A DNA stretch of 64,000 nucleotides. Origin: Utricularia gibba (lineage: Eukaryota; Streptophyta; Magnoliopsida; Lamiales; Lentibulariaceae). Location: positions 124,001 through 188,000 of the forward strand of contig NEEC01000030.1 of assembly GCA_002189035.1 (NCBI GenBank). Reading direction: 5' to 3'. Positions 23,228-34,363 of the stretch are shown here, piece after piece; the first letter of the stretch is position 1, and each line of letters starts with the position of its first letter. The notes under the pieces were generated by a model that saw only the letters and a program-made list of their open reading frames with translations, was not told the DNA's origin and searched no databases. A program made the translations under genes and the position numbers.

Positions 23228-25328
23228 CTACATCCTGGCTCTTAACTTGGCGTCATTCTCTCGCCCTATCCTCATCCGAATCAGCGCAATCAGCCGCTCC
23301 CGATCAGCTTCGAACCCGAACTCCAAGGCTTGGAAAGTATCCGCGATAACATCAAGCATGTTCTCATCCTTCGTCAAATGGGTTTACCCTGTCGAAGCGT
23401 GGATCCATGATTGAAAGCCCCAATTCCTGGCTGAACTGTCGCCTCTGACGGTATAGAAGTAAGGCGATTAAGTCTCCTGCATAGATATCGGAGAGTTTGG
23501 AAAAACAGGCCGAGTTGACAAAATCATTCAGAAGACCCTACCGAGATGCTTGTTGATGAAGCAATTCGGCCTCTAGTGCCGAGATGCGGTCCCTGGAATG
23601 CTCTAACTCCGCTTCAGCCACCTCAAATCGAACTTTGAAGTCTTCTCTCTCCGATTTAGCGTCGTCAACCGCCTTTCCCATTTCCTCGACCACATTCCGC
23701 AATTCTTCCTCCTGGTGGGTGCGTTTCCCTTGAACGGTCTTCGGCGAACTCCCCTCCTCCTCCAACAACTTTATCTGGGCATCTTGAGCTACATCGTGGG
23801 CTTGAAGCCGAGAGACTACTGCCGACTGAGAACCAATCTCTCTAACCACTCCCCATCCAAGAGTTAAAGCCTGAAGGAATATTGCCGAGTCAAGAACCGA
23901 CTACTTAGAATTTAGAAGAGAAAATGGGATGCGTACCTGCCAGATCCCTTCAAGTACCGTTTCCGGTCGAGCATCTGAGGTATTAGGCATAGCTCCATCC
24001 AGGATTCTCCTTAGTTCAGCTGGAACTGAAGGTGGGGGGAGCACCGGGTTATCCCTTACTTCCACAAGGATAGAATCCCTCTGTATCTCAACTGGGGGAG
24101 CCGATGTTGAAGCTCGAGCCGAAAAGAATCTCGCATCAGGAATGGAAGCATCATTGAGGTCGGGTGATGGAGGAATTTTCTCTTTCCCTTTTCCGGCTGA
24201 AGGACAGGGAGTCAACTCCCGAGTCTCAGAGACTTCTACTACTGGATCCTCTCCCGAGGAGAGATCGGTGGCGTCCTGCTGAGCTCCAAACGTATCAATC
24301 TGAAAGAAAAACCGAAAAAGATTATCAACGGGAATTCATGGTAACTGTTAGATAGAAGACAGACCTGTGCAGGGGAGAGATCGGGTTCCTACGCCCTCTG
24401 CATCTCGGCAGAGAACCGCGCCATCACTGAATCCTCCAGGGAGTTACTTCGAGCCATCTCTTTAGCTAAAAACGGAAGTAGGAAAAGTAATAAGGCATAA
24501 TGATGATTTTGAAACTCGGGAAAGCTAAGCCCAACTACCTCTTTGCCTCTTTGAGGGTTTGTGCGCGAGTGCTTTAACCCTCTTCTTTTTCTTGGGGCCT
24601 CGGTTTGAGCAGGTGGGGGATCGGGAATGAAGCCGAAACAAGAGGAAGTGACGGAGGGGGGCCAAGAGGAAAGTTTCTCGAATCGGCGCCATCGAAAGGA
24701 ATGATATCGGGCCAATGGGGATCTCGAGAACGACCGATAATACACAATCTTTTCAGGGATTCACCCGAAAACATCAAGGCACGAGACTCGTACCGGATTG
24801 AGCCTCGGCTAAGCCTCTCGTAAAGGACCTCACGGGATTCGGAAGAAGATCGATACGCGTCAAAGAGCTTAACTCTTAATGGGCTCGGAGGATCGATTGG
24901 GAAATTCCACCGAAAACCCGAAGGGGGTGCTACCCATAAAAAGGATGACCATCAATTGTGGTGGGTATCAGGGGCTTTAACAATCGTGGTGAGATCGGCC
25001 ATCCCATCGGAGACTTGGCTTTACGAACGGCTATCTTGAAGAGATGACAGAAGTCCGCCATACCGGCCGAATAGAAAAGGAAAGTAGTAAAGTAGAATAT
25101 GGAATTCGGGGCGAGACAGTAAATCGGGATTGCAAAGGTAAAGAGAAAACGGACTATTAAAGGATGAAGAGGGAAGTGTAAACCGCTTTCGAAATAGGCA
25201 AGCGGAATTGGGAGACTGAATGGAGGCAGGGGGTCCTCACCTACCCCCAAGGAATTTCAGTATCCTGAGCATGAGAAAGCTGTTACTCATCAGGGATCGA
25301 GTACCGAATGCGAAGGGAGGGGATGTTT
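23228..25328 (-). pseudogene. antisense ORF of the Tat element (plant gypsy-type aORF)
   Basis: Coding on the strand opposite to gag-pol, between integrase and 3' LTR. Pieces in order: IPSLRIRYSIPDE (about 25285-25328), GLHFPLHPLIVRFL and CLAPNS (25100-25200), a middle stretch to about 24745, a proline/serine-rich linker with a basic patch (24215-23901), and a heptad-rich coiled coil (23849-23538, e.g. EEELRNVVEEMGKAVDDAKS). After a frame change it ends with LDVIADTFQALEFGFEADRE and a stop at 23228-23230. The FPLHP...APN pattern is that of the plant family annotated as putative gypsy-type transposon proteins. Several frame changes occur; some may be introns. Role unknown. Confidence 0.7.
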
Positions 25329-25834
25329 AGTTCACTAGATCTCCAACCCATTTTCAAAAAAATTGAAAGAAGCCCAAAACCCTAGAACGAGGCAGGAGTC
25401 AGGAAGGGTGAAGGACTTAGAATGACAAGGGGGACCTATCAAAAATCCCAGAAGACCGAACGGAAAAGACGAAGAACCGAATGATACCTGGAAAATTGGC
25501 GGTTTCCGACGTATATCGCGACGATCGAGCGGCAGACGAGTGCGACGGAGTACGGAGGGCACAAAACTCTTGCAGGCAACAAAGAGGGCAAAGGAAAGAA
25601 TTGACGCGAAGGGTGCTTATTTATACGGGAAAGGTTTGGGAGACGGAGCGTCGTGACATTTGAGGTACCCAGAATGACCGAGAAAAAACGTGGCGTGCCG
25701 ATGAGCTGACGCATGGCAGAGAAAGGCATTTGGCTTATTCGGGGGAAGCGGCAGCTCAAGAATCGATATCGTAGTAGTTCTGATCCCCCGATTTACCCCG
25801 AAAGGGCTAATATCGGCGAATCAGAGGAGCTGAA

Positions 25835-26349
25835 TGATGAGGGATAAAGTCGGCTGAGGTTAATCGGATTCTGAAAAGCTGCAAAAAGGGATTCTGAGGG
25901 ATAATGCCAACCGACAGACCGATATCTGTCAGAAATCTGACAAGTATAGCCATATAACGCAGTCTGAAAAGCGGCTGAATTACGGCATAACAGGCGGCCG
26001 ATATCTAAAAAGCGAAATCGTATAGCATATACAGAAAGCAACCGACATTTGCAGATGTTAGGATTCGGTCAGGTTGAACCCTTCTATAAATAGAAGGAAC
26101 TATGACAAAGAGGGGGATTTTTTTCAACTTGTATTCTCTTCTTCACCTTCTCCGTCGAGTGAAAACCTTTGCTGGCGAGCTCCAGTAGCTCTGTGGTTTT
26201 TCCACTTTCCGGCGGTTTCCACGTAAAAATCTTTGCTCATTTTTATTTCAATTGAACCAACCGTGAAAAACGCAACTAAGTGCGACATTCCCGATGGCAC
26301 CTGCCACCTTAAATCGGCCTCCCACTGGATACCGATTTTACCCGTAAGA
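25835..26349 (+). repeat. 3' LTR of the Tat element
   Basis: 515 bp, about 96% like the 5' LTR over the part compared. The last two bases read GA instead of CA. Preceded by a purine-rich AGAGGAGCTGAA that could be the polypurine tract. Confidence 0.95.
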
Positions 26350-26745
26350 GTGGGGTATTTATAGGAGAGCAAATTCAAGTATTTGTATTGAGCTTGCTTG
26401 ATGGGCTTAAATGAGATTAACTATCCAAATCTTTTATCCAATTTTTTTAAGATCATCTTCAAATCTTTATCAAATCTTGGACCAAATCTTCATAGTTTGA
26501 TCGAGTCTTGGTTTGAGATTCGTGGTCCATCAAGTCTATAGTTTGGTGATTCTTGATTTCTCCTCAAATTGATCCAAAAATACCATAAAAATCCAAAAAA
26601 TACATTTCTTTCTAAAAAGATTAAAGCAGTGTGAAAGATACAGAATCATTTGAAAATAATGAGAAAGTAGGATTTAAGGTAATTAAAAAACATCAAGGAG
26701 TAATGGAAGAATATGTTTTGGAACGACATAAAATCACTTACCACA

Positions 26746-27130
26746 TTAATTGAATCTCAAATTGAATGAAAAAGTTATGGATCTATTAGTCCTTATAACT
26801 ACATTGATTCTCAAGAAGTTTTTTTAATTATTTCATCCAGTTGAAATATATCGAGTGGTATAGAAATATATCTAGAAGGTTTTACTGGTCAAGAGATTTT
26901 TGACTTGTATGCTCAATTAAGATATTTTATTGTAGATATTCCTCGTGATCCATAAATAAACAATATAGGTATATTATTTGAATTGTATCTATGCATAACA
27001 ACAAAGAGTGGTAGAAATATGACTTATTATTGGGTTGATAGGCTTCTTCACTTGCTCATCAATCTTCTTGTTATCATTTTACAGCAGAAAGTTTATTGAA
27101 ATTGCAGAAAAATATAGTTATCATGATGTT
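26746..27130 (+). pseudogene. hAT transposase relic, right part
   Basis: Continues the relic from 15540-15701. LNEKVMDLLVLITTLILKK resembles the family's LNNRFNEVNTELLLCMACLNP segment. DLYAQLRYFIVDIPRDP and TYYWVDRLLHLLINL resemble the C-terminal dimerisation region (LVYRLI.LALLLPVATASVERAF). Stops and frame changes throughout. Confidence 0.5.
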
Positions 27131-27239
27131 ATTGAAGACTTCAAGAATGTGAAAAACGTAGAATGCATATATAAAATGTAAGTATTTTAAATATATATTC
27201 TTTACATTTTATTATATATAATTATAATTTTTGTCCCTT

Positions 27240-28840
27240 CTAGATTGAAGTGCAACATCTGCCTTTGCTCTTAGAAGAGTTCCTCTAGCTGTTGGGTTTC
27301 TCGTAGACATCATATGCTCAAAACCAGCGGAATTTTAAAAATTTTCAGAAACCCTCAACGCAGATCTTGGAATACGGTATACATCAGACTAAGGGATGCT
27401 GAAATACCTTTCAGATGACTCCGTTGTTCACCAACCGCCAATAGGAGACGGCCTCTATGGTATCCACACGTGGAGCACTCCGTCGATAACCTTCTCAAGG
27501 CTTTTGAATGCTGGTCGAATTTCTCAGGTGCTAGTAGAGAAAAACGCCTCCTTGTGGATTAGTCTCAGAGAGCACGAAGACCCTTGGAACATATCTCAAG
27601 ATCTAAATCTTTTTCGATAGATATATGGTAACATATCAAATCATATCTCCGTAAAGATCTTATCTTGTGGAGATATGTATATGTTCCAAATCTTATCTAT
27701 ATATGATCTTTTATTTTGAGTTTAATCAATATTAATCTCAAAATAACTCTCAATTTAATTTATCCACTTTACAAATTACATCTCATGTAATTGTGTCATT
27801 CTATTTTATATCGTTGAGTGACTCCATTATTATGTGTGACCCTATACGCTTCTTCAATCAAGGCCGTAATAATGGATTTATTAATTAACTCTTAATTAAT
27901 CAAATCCATCATTATCAATCATGAGTGATGTCTAGCAACATATCATGATCCCCAAGATGTAAGAATAATCAGGTGAACTGATTGAGTCTTTCCATGACCA
28001 GCCACCATGCAATGAACAGCTTTCATCATACTTATATCTCATTCAATACTAGAACATGGGTGTGTGTCTTTTTGATGTATCAAACTTATAATTGCATTCA
28101 AGCACTAACACTCAATGACCTACTCAAACAATTCGAGTGTCATTACCCTGGGCCCAGGACTTATTGTTAGGCTTTGATGCAATTACTTGAGATATGATCT
28201 CATCGCTAATATGAGTGATGAATGCTTTATTGATCAATCAACTATCTCCAACTTTAAGGAGTCACGTGCCTAGTCATCCATACTAGGCAATCCATGGTTA
28301 GGCTCCCATTAGTAATGAGCGAAAATGTGAGCTTAAGATCAAGATAACTTTGTTGACCTCAAGTCTAAGCTTAATTGGACGGCTGTCATATTCGAGATCT
28401 TGCTACTGACACTTGGTTAGCTTCCCATAGTAGCATCTCGAAGATGAGTCATCCAGTGAATCAATTCTCTAATCGACACTCACACATAGGTTCTAGTAAT
28501 CTCATTACATCAATTGTGAGAACCATTGCCTAAACAATTTAGGGAACTCAATGTGTGCCAGCTTATCCGTATTTGTGATACCCTCATTTCACAAATACTC
28601 TAGCTAGGGAGTTTTTTAACTTGATCATGAGTGCTTGAAGAATTTCACATTATGATCTCATCATAACTTCTATAGCACATAGATCAAGTAGAGGATTTTA
28701 TCAATGATATAAATTTGATCACAATTCAAAGTAAATATCATAAGATAAGATTTGCCAATGAATTGATTGTCTCTAGAACACATACACTAACACTAGCTAC
28801 TTCCTGAGGAATTCAACGAAGTGATGTAAGAATCCCCCTC
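27240..28840. repeat. repeat family I, copy 1 (LTR-like), class uncertain
   Basis: A non-coding block. TGTTGGGTTTCTCGTAGAC at about 27292 looks like a plant LTR start. The right end (about 28560-28800) recurs in reverse at 62480-62740. No polyprotein is readable inside. I cannot fix its ends or find a TSD. Confidence 0.4.
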
Positions 28841-29215
28841 CTCACTCCACTTCAGCACGTCTTTGAGTTGATTGTAATATTCCAAGAAGTAGTACATTAC
28901 ATCATACTATTCATACCATCTATCACCTTACACTCAATTGTCATTGTGGTTCCACTACCAAATGTGGATGATCTCATGGTATACATGATCAAAGTGAAAA
29001 AAAAATTATAGACTGGAGGAAGAAGATCTACATAGAAGAACTCATTTCTTCATTGAAAGAATAAAACAAAACTAAGTAAAATCCTATTTCTATAATTGAG
29101 ATGTATATTTTCTAATAATGATAATATATATAAAACTAAAATTTTAATCTCAATCATGGCTGCTTCTTTTAACATGCCCCTCAAGCTGCATGGGAGGTTG
29201 TAAATAGAGTTGTTA
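28840..29215 (+). repeat. repeat family F, copy 2
   Basis: Similar to 14690-15110 over about 370 bp. The open frame seen in copy 1 is broken here. Confidence 0.55.
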
Positions 29216-30440
29216 TGTCAAGACTCAAATTTATATTTTTATGAACTTAAGTCCTGATGTTATGTTCCCAAATGAAGGAACATAAGACCTTATTATCTTA
29301 TTAATTTAAATTCATATGCAAACTAAACACATTTTAATAAATATAGCATAGAGAAGGTCATTCACATGAACACAGTAAAGGATGATGTAAATGTCTTGTT
29401 TAGTTCTCCTAACACAACTCCCTACATAGTGACAAGCTTTAAAGAACTCAGATAGACAACCTAGAAGCATAAGAACTAGTTTGGAAGTGACCTTCATTCC
29501 TAAGGAATAACTTAGGACCGCAAATGAGAAATAGAAAAATGTCTAGTACTGAATCCTCTTCCCTTATGACCTAGATCACAACACGGAATTCTTCATTTTC
29601 CATTCGTTTTCTATAAAAATTAGCAGTCAAGATATTGAATGCAATACATACAATCAAGGATGACATGTAAAGCAAGCATTTAAGTATTTAAAATATAAGA
29701 TCATTAGGAGACATGAAGAATATGTAAAAACATTTATCAAATCATGAGTTCCTTAGCTATGTGATCTTATCAGATCATGATCTTATCAAGTATAAGATCA
29801 TTAGTACATGGTTGCATCCACTCAACATCAACAACTTCACTCTAGCCACCTTAGAAACCAAGATCAAGAAGTCCATGTGTCTTTAGCCTGATGAAATCAG
29901 TAGAGGGGTGCCAACCTCTTTATCAACTCCACACAATTGTAACCCATCTTCTTTTTTCCTTTCAATTCTTCAACATTATACCTTCCGGTGACTAAATTTC
30001 TATAAGAAGTTTTCTAAAACATGTTTGATATAAAAGAGTATGCATCCACAACTTCCTCATAAGTCTTCTAGATGAAAGAACAACACTACACCTCAATCTC
30101 ATGATACACCACGATAGACATGAATATTAGGTCATATTTCATGAACTTTTTCTTGTTCAAAATTATCAAATATAAATTATTCAAAAGTTAAGGAGTTAGG
30201 AGTCCTCTAGTAATAACAATCATCAAAATGTGAGCATCTAGTAGAGAATATACAAAATTTAGATATCGTCTTGAAAACTTATTTTCGGGGCTTGGCAAAT
30301 TTGAGTGTTTTTAAAAACAAATTCCTAATTCCCTGTTTCCATCCCCAAATCAATAATCTTTTTTGAGACAAAATCACGCAAAAGTCTCATTTATCATGCC
30401 TCAAGAATCATAGCCAATCAGTAAATAAAAGTTATCAAAC
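29216..30440. repeat. repeat family H, copy 1
   Basis: About 29220-30060 aligns with 58010-58790. It sits between the two halves of a family F copy (28840-29215 and 30440-30510), suggesting it inserted into F. Non-coding; class unknown. Confidence 0.45.
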
Positions 30441-31190
30441 ACATATATAGTCATGCAAGTACAAAAATTTGTTTATTTATTTAATTTTATTGAACGAGAA
30501 ATTTGTTCATATTTCTTTATTTAAATCAATTGGACAAAAATTTTGTTTCTGTTCATTAATTTATAGTTCATGATTATTGAGAAATACAGAATATATTTAT
30601 ATAATTCATGCTTAAATATCAAAATCTTATATTAATTAGTATATAATCAAATATATAAAAAATAAAACAATTGAAGATTAATTTTGGAATACATAATATT
30701 TTCATTGATCCAAAATCTTTGTTTTATTATTACAATTCTTCTTTTATTGTTAAAGTTTGATGTGATTCAATATAAAATATAGTTATTTTTAAATTAATTA
30801 ATTATATATATAATGTAAAAAGTATCTTAAGAAGTAAATATTATTTATGTGTTTATTTTACGATATGAATTTTTCTCACTCGATTGCCATTATATAGTAC
30901 CATTTTATATGTGTTAATCTACAAGGATGATAAAAAATCATTCATAACTTGACCTTGACTACCAACACTAAAAATAGTTATATATCATTGAAATAATCAT
31001 AATGTGCTTATAATATTGGTTAAAATCATATATTTAACATTATTCAATTTATATAAACTAAATATACTCAATTTTGATGCAACATCAATATTACAATCAA
31101 ACAAAATTTAGCTTAACTGAACATCAATCTCATTTGTATTCGTTCATTAAATTAATGGAATATGAATTTTATTTATGTTCATTTGCCTAC
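30441..31190. other. AT-rich non-coding stretch
   Basis: Very AT-rich. A short part (30440-30510) matches the tail of family F copy 1. Nothing else recognised. Confidence 0.5.
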
Positions 31191-32525
31191 TGTTAAGTGT
31201 CATTTTCTCATCATGTTTTATATTGTTTTTATGTATAAATGTTATTAAAGCTATTTAGTTAGCAGTTTATAATATAAGATTTAAATTTTTATCTAGTTCA
31301 GAGTAATTTTCCTAAATCTTGTATTTTATCTAATATTTTTGTCTAGTTTTATTTAAGTTTATTTAGAGGCAAACATGTGACTAGAGGTATGAAAAAGGAA
31401 GTATCAGATGGTGACAAAACAGATCTTTGCAAACTAACATCTCCTTGATTTCTGGAAGACTGCAGATGCCTAATGATGAGCCTTGGCATGCGGTACACAG
31501 AAGTCTCTGACAAATGAAATCATTAGCTACAAATGTCAGAATAGGAGCTTTCATGCAAGTCACTCCAATTCACAGCAGGACCAAGGGGACATGAAAACTC
31601 ATACTTTCATTAGAATTAAGTTCAATTCAGACATGGAGCATTCGAATTCAAGTTTTTAGTTTTACTTTCAGTTTATCTCTCTAGAGGATTTTCCTCTAAT
31701 TTTTCTCTAGAACCTGCTTTTGTTTTCCTTGTTTTGTATGACCGTTCACAGCTAGAAACTTTCGTTTTTGGGTTGGAATACTCCCAGATCTATGTTTTGT
31801 TAGTCGATCTTCATTTCTTCTTTGAATTTTATCAAGTTCCGTATGTTTTTGCATGACTATGTTATAGTCATTCTCTAACAGTCCCCTTATTTAAGCTTCA
31901 TGGCTAATTGATCACTACCTGCAAGTTTTGAAGAGGAGTAAGGTAGAAAGCACCAACTCATGCCCTTTTGGTAAGAGGGAGACAATGTTTTGTCTGTGGC
32001 TATACCTCAGGATCAATGGACAGATTGTGACCCTCGTATCTGGACTCATTGAGTTATTGGCAATACTCGGGGCACATGCATGCAATTCAACCATGAGGGT
32101 ATGATGACAAGATCTTTTATCTTCACATTCGTCCAAGGAGGAGCAATATCGGGCTACTCTCGTGCCTTCTTGCAAGAGAGTGTAAGGGAGTATAGACAAT
32201 TCTTTACTCCTATAATCGAGTACTCGAGAAGATCAGTGAAGACATGAAGAACGTAGTTGGGTAGGATTCCAATCCCAAGAACATTCTCTTTTTTTAAGAT
32301 TCATCGTTTAAGTTTATTTCCTTTGTCTGTTTGCAACCCTCTTATCCCCTTACTCAAGCTTCATCATTTACATTTCTCGTACCTTTTACTTTACAAAAGC
32401 ATTTACAAATCATGATAATTGTATTCGGTGTGACTTCACCTTTCACTAAAAAACAACTCTCTGTATTCAACACCCATGCTATTCATTCTGTGTTTTATGA
32501 GTTCTAAAAATCTTTAAAATTTGTT
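31191..32525 (+). mobile_element. LTR D, Athila C-type LTR in plus orientation, 3' end truncated
   Basis: Starts TGTTAAGTGTC at 31191 and follows the family C LTR along its length. This includes the GTTCACAGCTAGAAACTTTC block near 31743, which is reversed at 42355-42375, and the CGTCCAAGGAGGAGCAA block near 32128. It stops at AAAATTTGTT, about 25 bases short of the usual terminus, and continues directly into family B sequence. No TSD. It faces the 3' LTR of the Athila element just to the right. Confidence 0.75.
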
Positions 32526-32712
32526 TCTTTGAGCAATGCAGCACATGTGGACAACACAAATCCCAAGGAGCCGGATATGAATAGTGTAGTGGCATAGGAT
32601 GAGGCAAAAAGTCTTACAAGGAGTACACAAAATCCAAGGAAAGAAAAAGTGGGATTTTGGACAAACAAGGGACAATATGGAGAGAGAAAAATATCTCCCC
32701 CCATTGGGAGCA
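32526..32712 (+). mobile_element. family B LTR fragment, left flank of the Athila insertion
   Basis: Matches the reverse of about 6015-6160 and ends in GAGCA, the target-site duplication of the inserted 10.2-kb element. The same B copy resumes at 42908. Confidence 0.7.
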
Positions 32713-33460
32713 TGATGCGTGTCGTTTCCACAACAAATTTTAATATTTTTAAAACTCGTAAAACACAAAAGCGTAGTACGGGTGTGGAATGCAGGGAGTT
32801 GTTTTTCAGTGAATGGTGAGGTTACACCAAATACAACTGTCACGATTTGTAAATGGTTTTGGAAGTAAAGGTACGAGAAACGTAAATAATGAAGCTTAAG
32901 TAAGGGAATAAGAGGGGTTTTGAATAGACAACTGAAATAAACGTAAACGTTGAACCTTAAATAAAGTGAATGTTCCTGGGTTTGGAATCCTGTCCAGCTA
33001 TTTTCTTTTGCGTCTTCACTCTTTTGTGGTCTTTTTGAATACTCGGTTATAGGAGTAACGAATTGTCTACCCTCCCTTACACTCTCTTGCAAGAAGGCAC
33101 GAGAATAGCTCGATGTTGCTCCTCCTTGGACGAACATGAGAATAAGAGGTCCTACCAGCATACCCTCCCGGCTGAATCGCACGCATGTGCCCGGGTGTTG
33201 CCAATGACCCAATGAGTCTAGATACAAGGTCTCTATCTATCCATTGATCTTGAGGTACGGCCATAGACAAAACGTTGTCTCCCTCTTGCCAAAAGGGCAT
33301 GAGTTGGTGCTCTCCACCTTGCACCTCTCAAAAACTCATGGGTAGTGATAAGTTAACCATGAATCATGAATCAGTTAACCATGAATCTAAAGTGAAAGTA
33401 AAACTAAACTTGTCCAAACTGAACTGAGCTGAACTATTTTGCCTGAGATTTCGTGTTCCT
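32713..33460 (-). repeat. 3' LTR of the Athila element (R/U5-side part only)
   Basis: Nearly identical to 41573-42220 of the 5' LTR. After an internal gap (about 240 bp of the 5' LTR missing near 33355-33390) it breaks off at 33460, where family B sequence begins. Confidence 0.85.
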
Positions 33461-33893
33461 TTTGTTCTTCTGGGGGATGAAGGAAGGGGACAACGACCCA
33501 GAAGAATCAGTTTCTCTTTGAAGATTTTCTTTCGTTCTTGATGAATATTGAGACTAGTTTTAGATTTACTGCGTGAACAATTTCTCTTTTCTATTTTTGT
33601 TATGCACTACTTCTTGTTGTTTAACTTCGAGACCAGAATATTGCTTAGGATATGCTATAAAAACGTTTTCCTTTCCCTTGTTGTGAGTGGCTAAGCACTT
33701 AGGGGGTGCCTTGGGGCGAAAGGGGAGAAAAGTGCTAATCAATCTTTAGACCTAATCAACCATAAGTCATGCCACTTCCTTAACAAACTAGGATAGATCG
33801 AGGGGGGGGGGGGGAGTAGTGAAACCCATCTTAACAACCCTAATTAGAGGTAGACCAAAGATTAGGGGGAAAACAAGAGTCCGGGTAGACCCC
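33461..33893 (+). repeat. family B segment embedded in the Athila 3' LTR
   Basis: 433 bp nearly identical to 42946-43162 joined to 44464-44665, that is, to the element's own right flank without the solo LTR that sits there. It replaces the outer (U3) part of the 3' LTR. Contains a poly-G run at about 33800-33813. Confidence 0.85.
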
Positions 33894-34299
33894 CGCTTTG
33901 GGGAAGAACTGTCTGGATTACGAAACCTTGTTCTTGGTACATAAGTAAAGTTCGTGTCATCACGGTTTCGCCAGACAATTCTTACCTTTGGCATCATCTT
34001 TTTTTTTTATTTGAATGTGAGGTGTCACTGGGCTGTGAATGTACAATAGAAACGTGAGAGCTATTCTAAACAAGTCTCAACCCTAATGCATGTCATAAAA
34101 GCAAGAAATTTAGAGTAAGGAAAGATAAGTCTAAGCACCCTAATCATGAATCAGCCGTAAGGAATACATAAGCATGGATGTCATCTAACTTAGGAAGCAT
34201 GATATGGGGCAGACTCAAGATAAAAATGCAAACATTGAAAATAAAACATGCGAAAAATTGTCTCAATACTTAAGAGAGTAAATAGTTCGATCGATAGAG

Positions 34300-34345
34300 A
34301 AGAGCTCCTCCCCCACACTTAATTCTGAGGATGTCCTCATCATCA
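34300..34345 (-). other. GGACATCC...AAGTGTGGGGGAGG tract
   Basis: On the minus strand a GAGGACATCC motif is followed by AAGTGTGGGGGAGG, a purine-rich tract typical of the 3' internal region of plant gypsy elements. It may be a central or terminal polypurine tract. It lies about 400 bp before the LTR junction. Confidence 0.4.
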
Positions 34346-34363
34346 AGCATGGTGGAGGGTACC

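Larger units (their letters stand above)
16446..26349 (+). mobile_element. Tat-lineage Ty3/gypsy retrotransposon, 9.9 kb, TSD GTGGG
   Basis: Complete structure: 5' LTR, primer-binding site, gag, protease-RT-RNase H-second RNase H-integrase, a long 3' non-pol region with an antisense ORF, and 3' LTR. The 5-bp duplication GTGGG lies at 16441-16445 and 26350-26354. A second, archaeal-like RNase H between the RT-linked RNase H and integrase is diagnostic of the Tat group. I counted about ten substitutions in the first ~290 aligned LTR bases, so the insertion is fairly recent but the coding region already has nonsense and frameshift lesions. Confidence 0.95.
15702..26745 (-). mobile_element. solo LTR of family E, itself split by the Tat element
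   Basis: Two arms, 15702-16445 and 26355-26745, together about 1135 bp on the minus strand. They align end to end with the 1131-bp plus-strand LTR at 52901-54031, including a CCTATAAATACC promoter block at about 26355-26370. Flanks are TTAAT at 15697-15701 and 26746-26750, and the hAT coding sequence continues across them, supporting a true insertion. The outer LTR end is a few bases short compared with the other copy. Confidence 0.75.

Noticed and set aside
33800-33813. Poly-G run as a possible G-quadruplex
   Set aside because: A single homopolymer run in one copy only; the paralogue near 44577 has just a short G-run. Likely slippage or sequencing noise.
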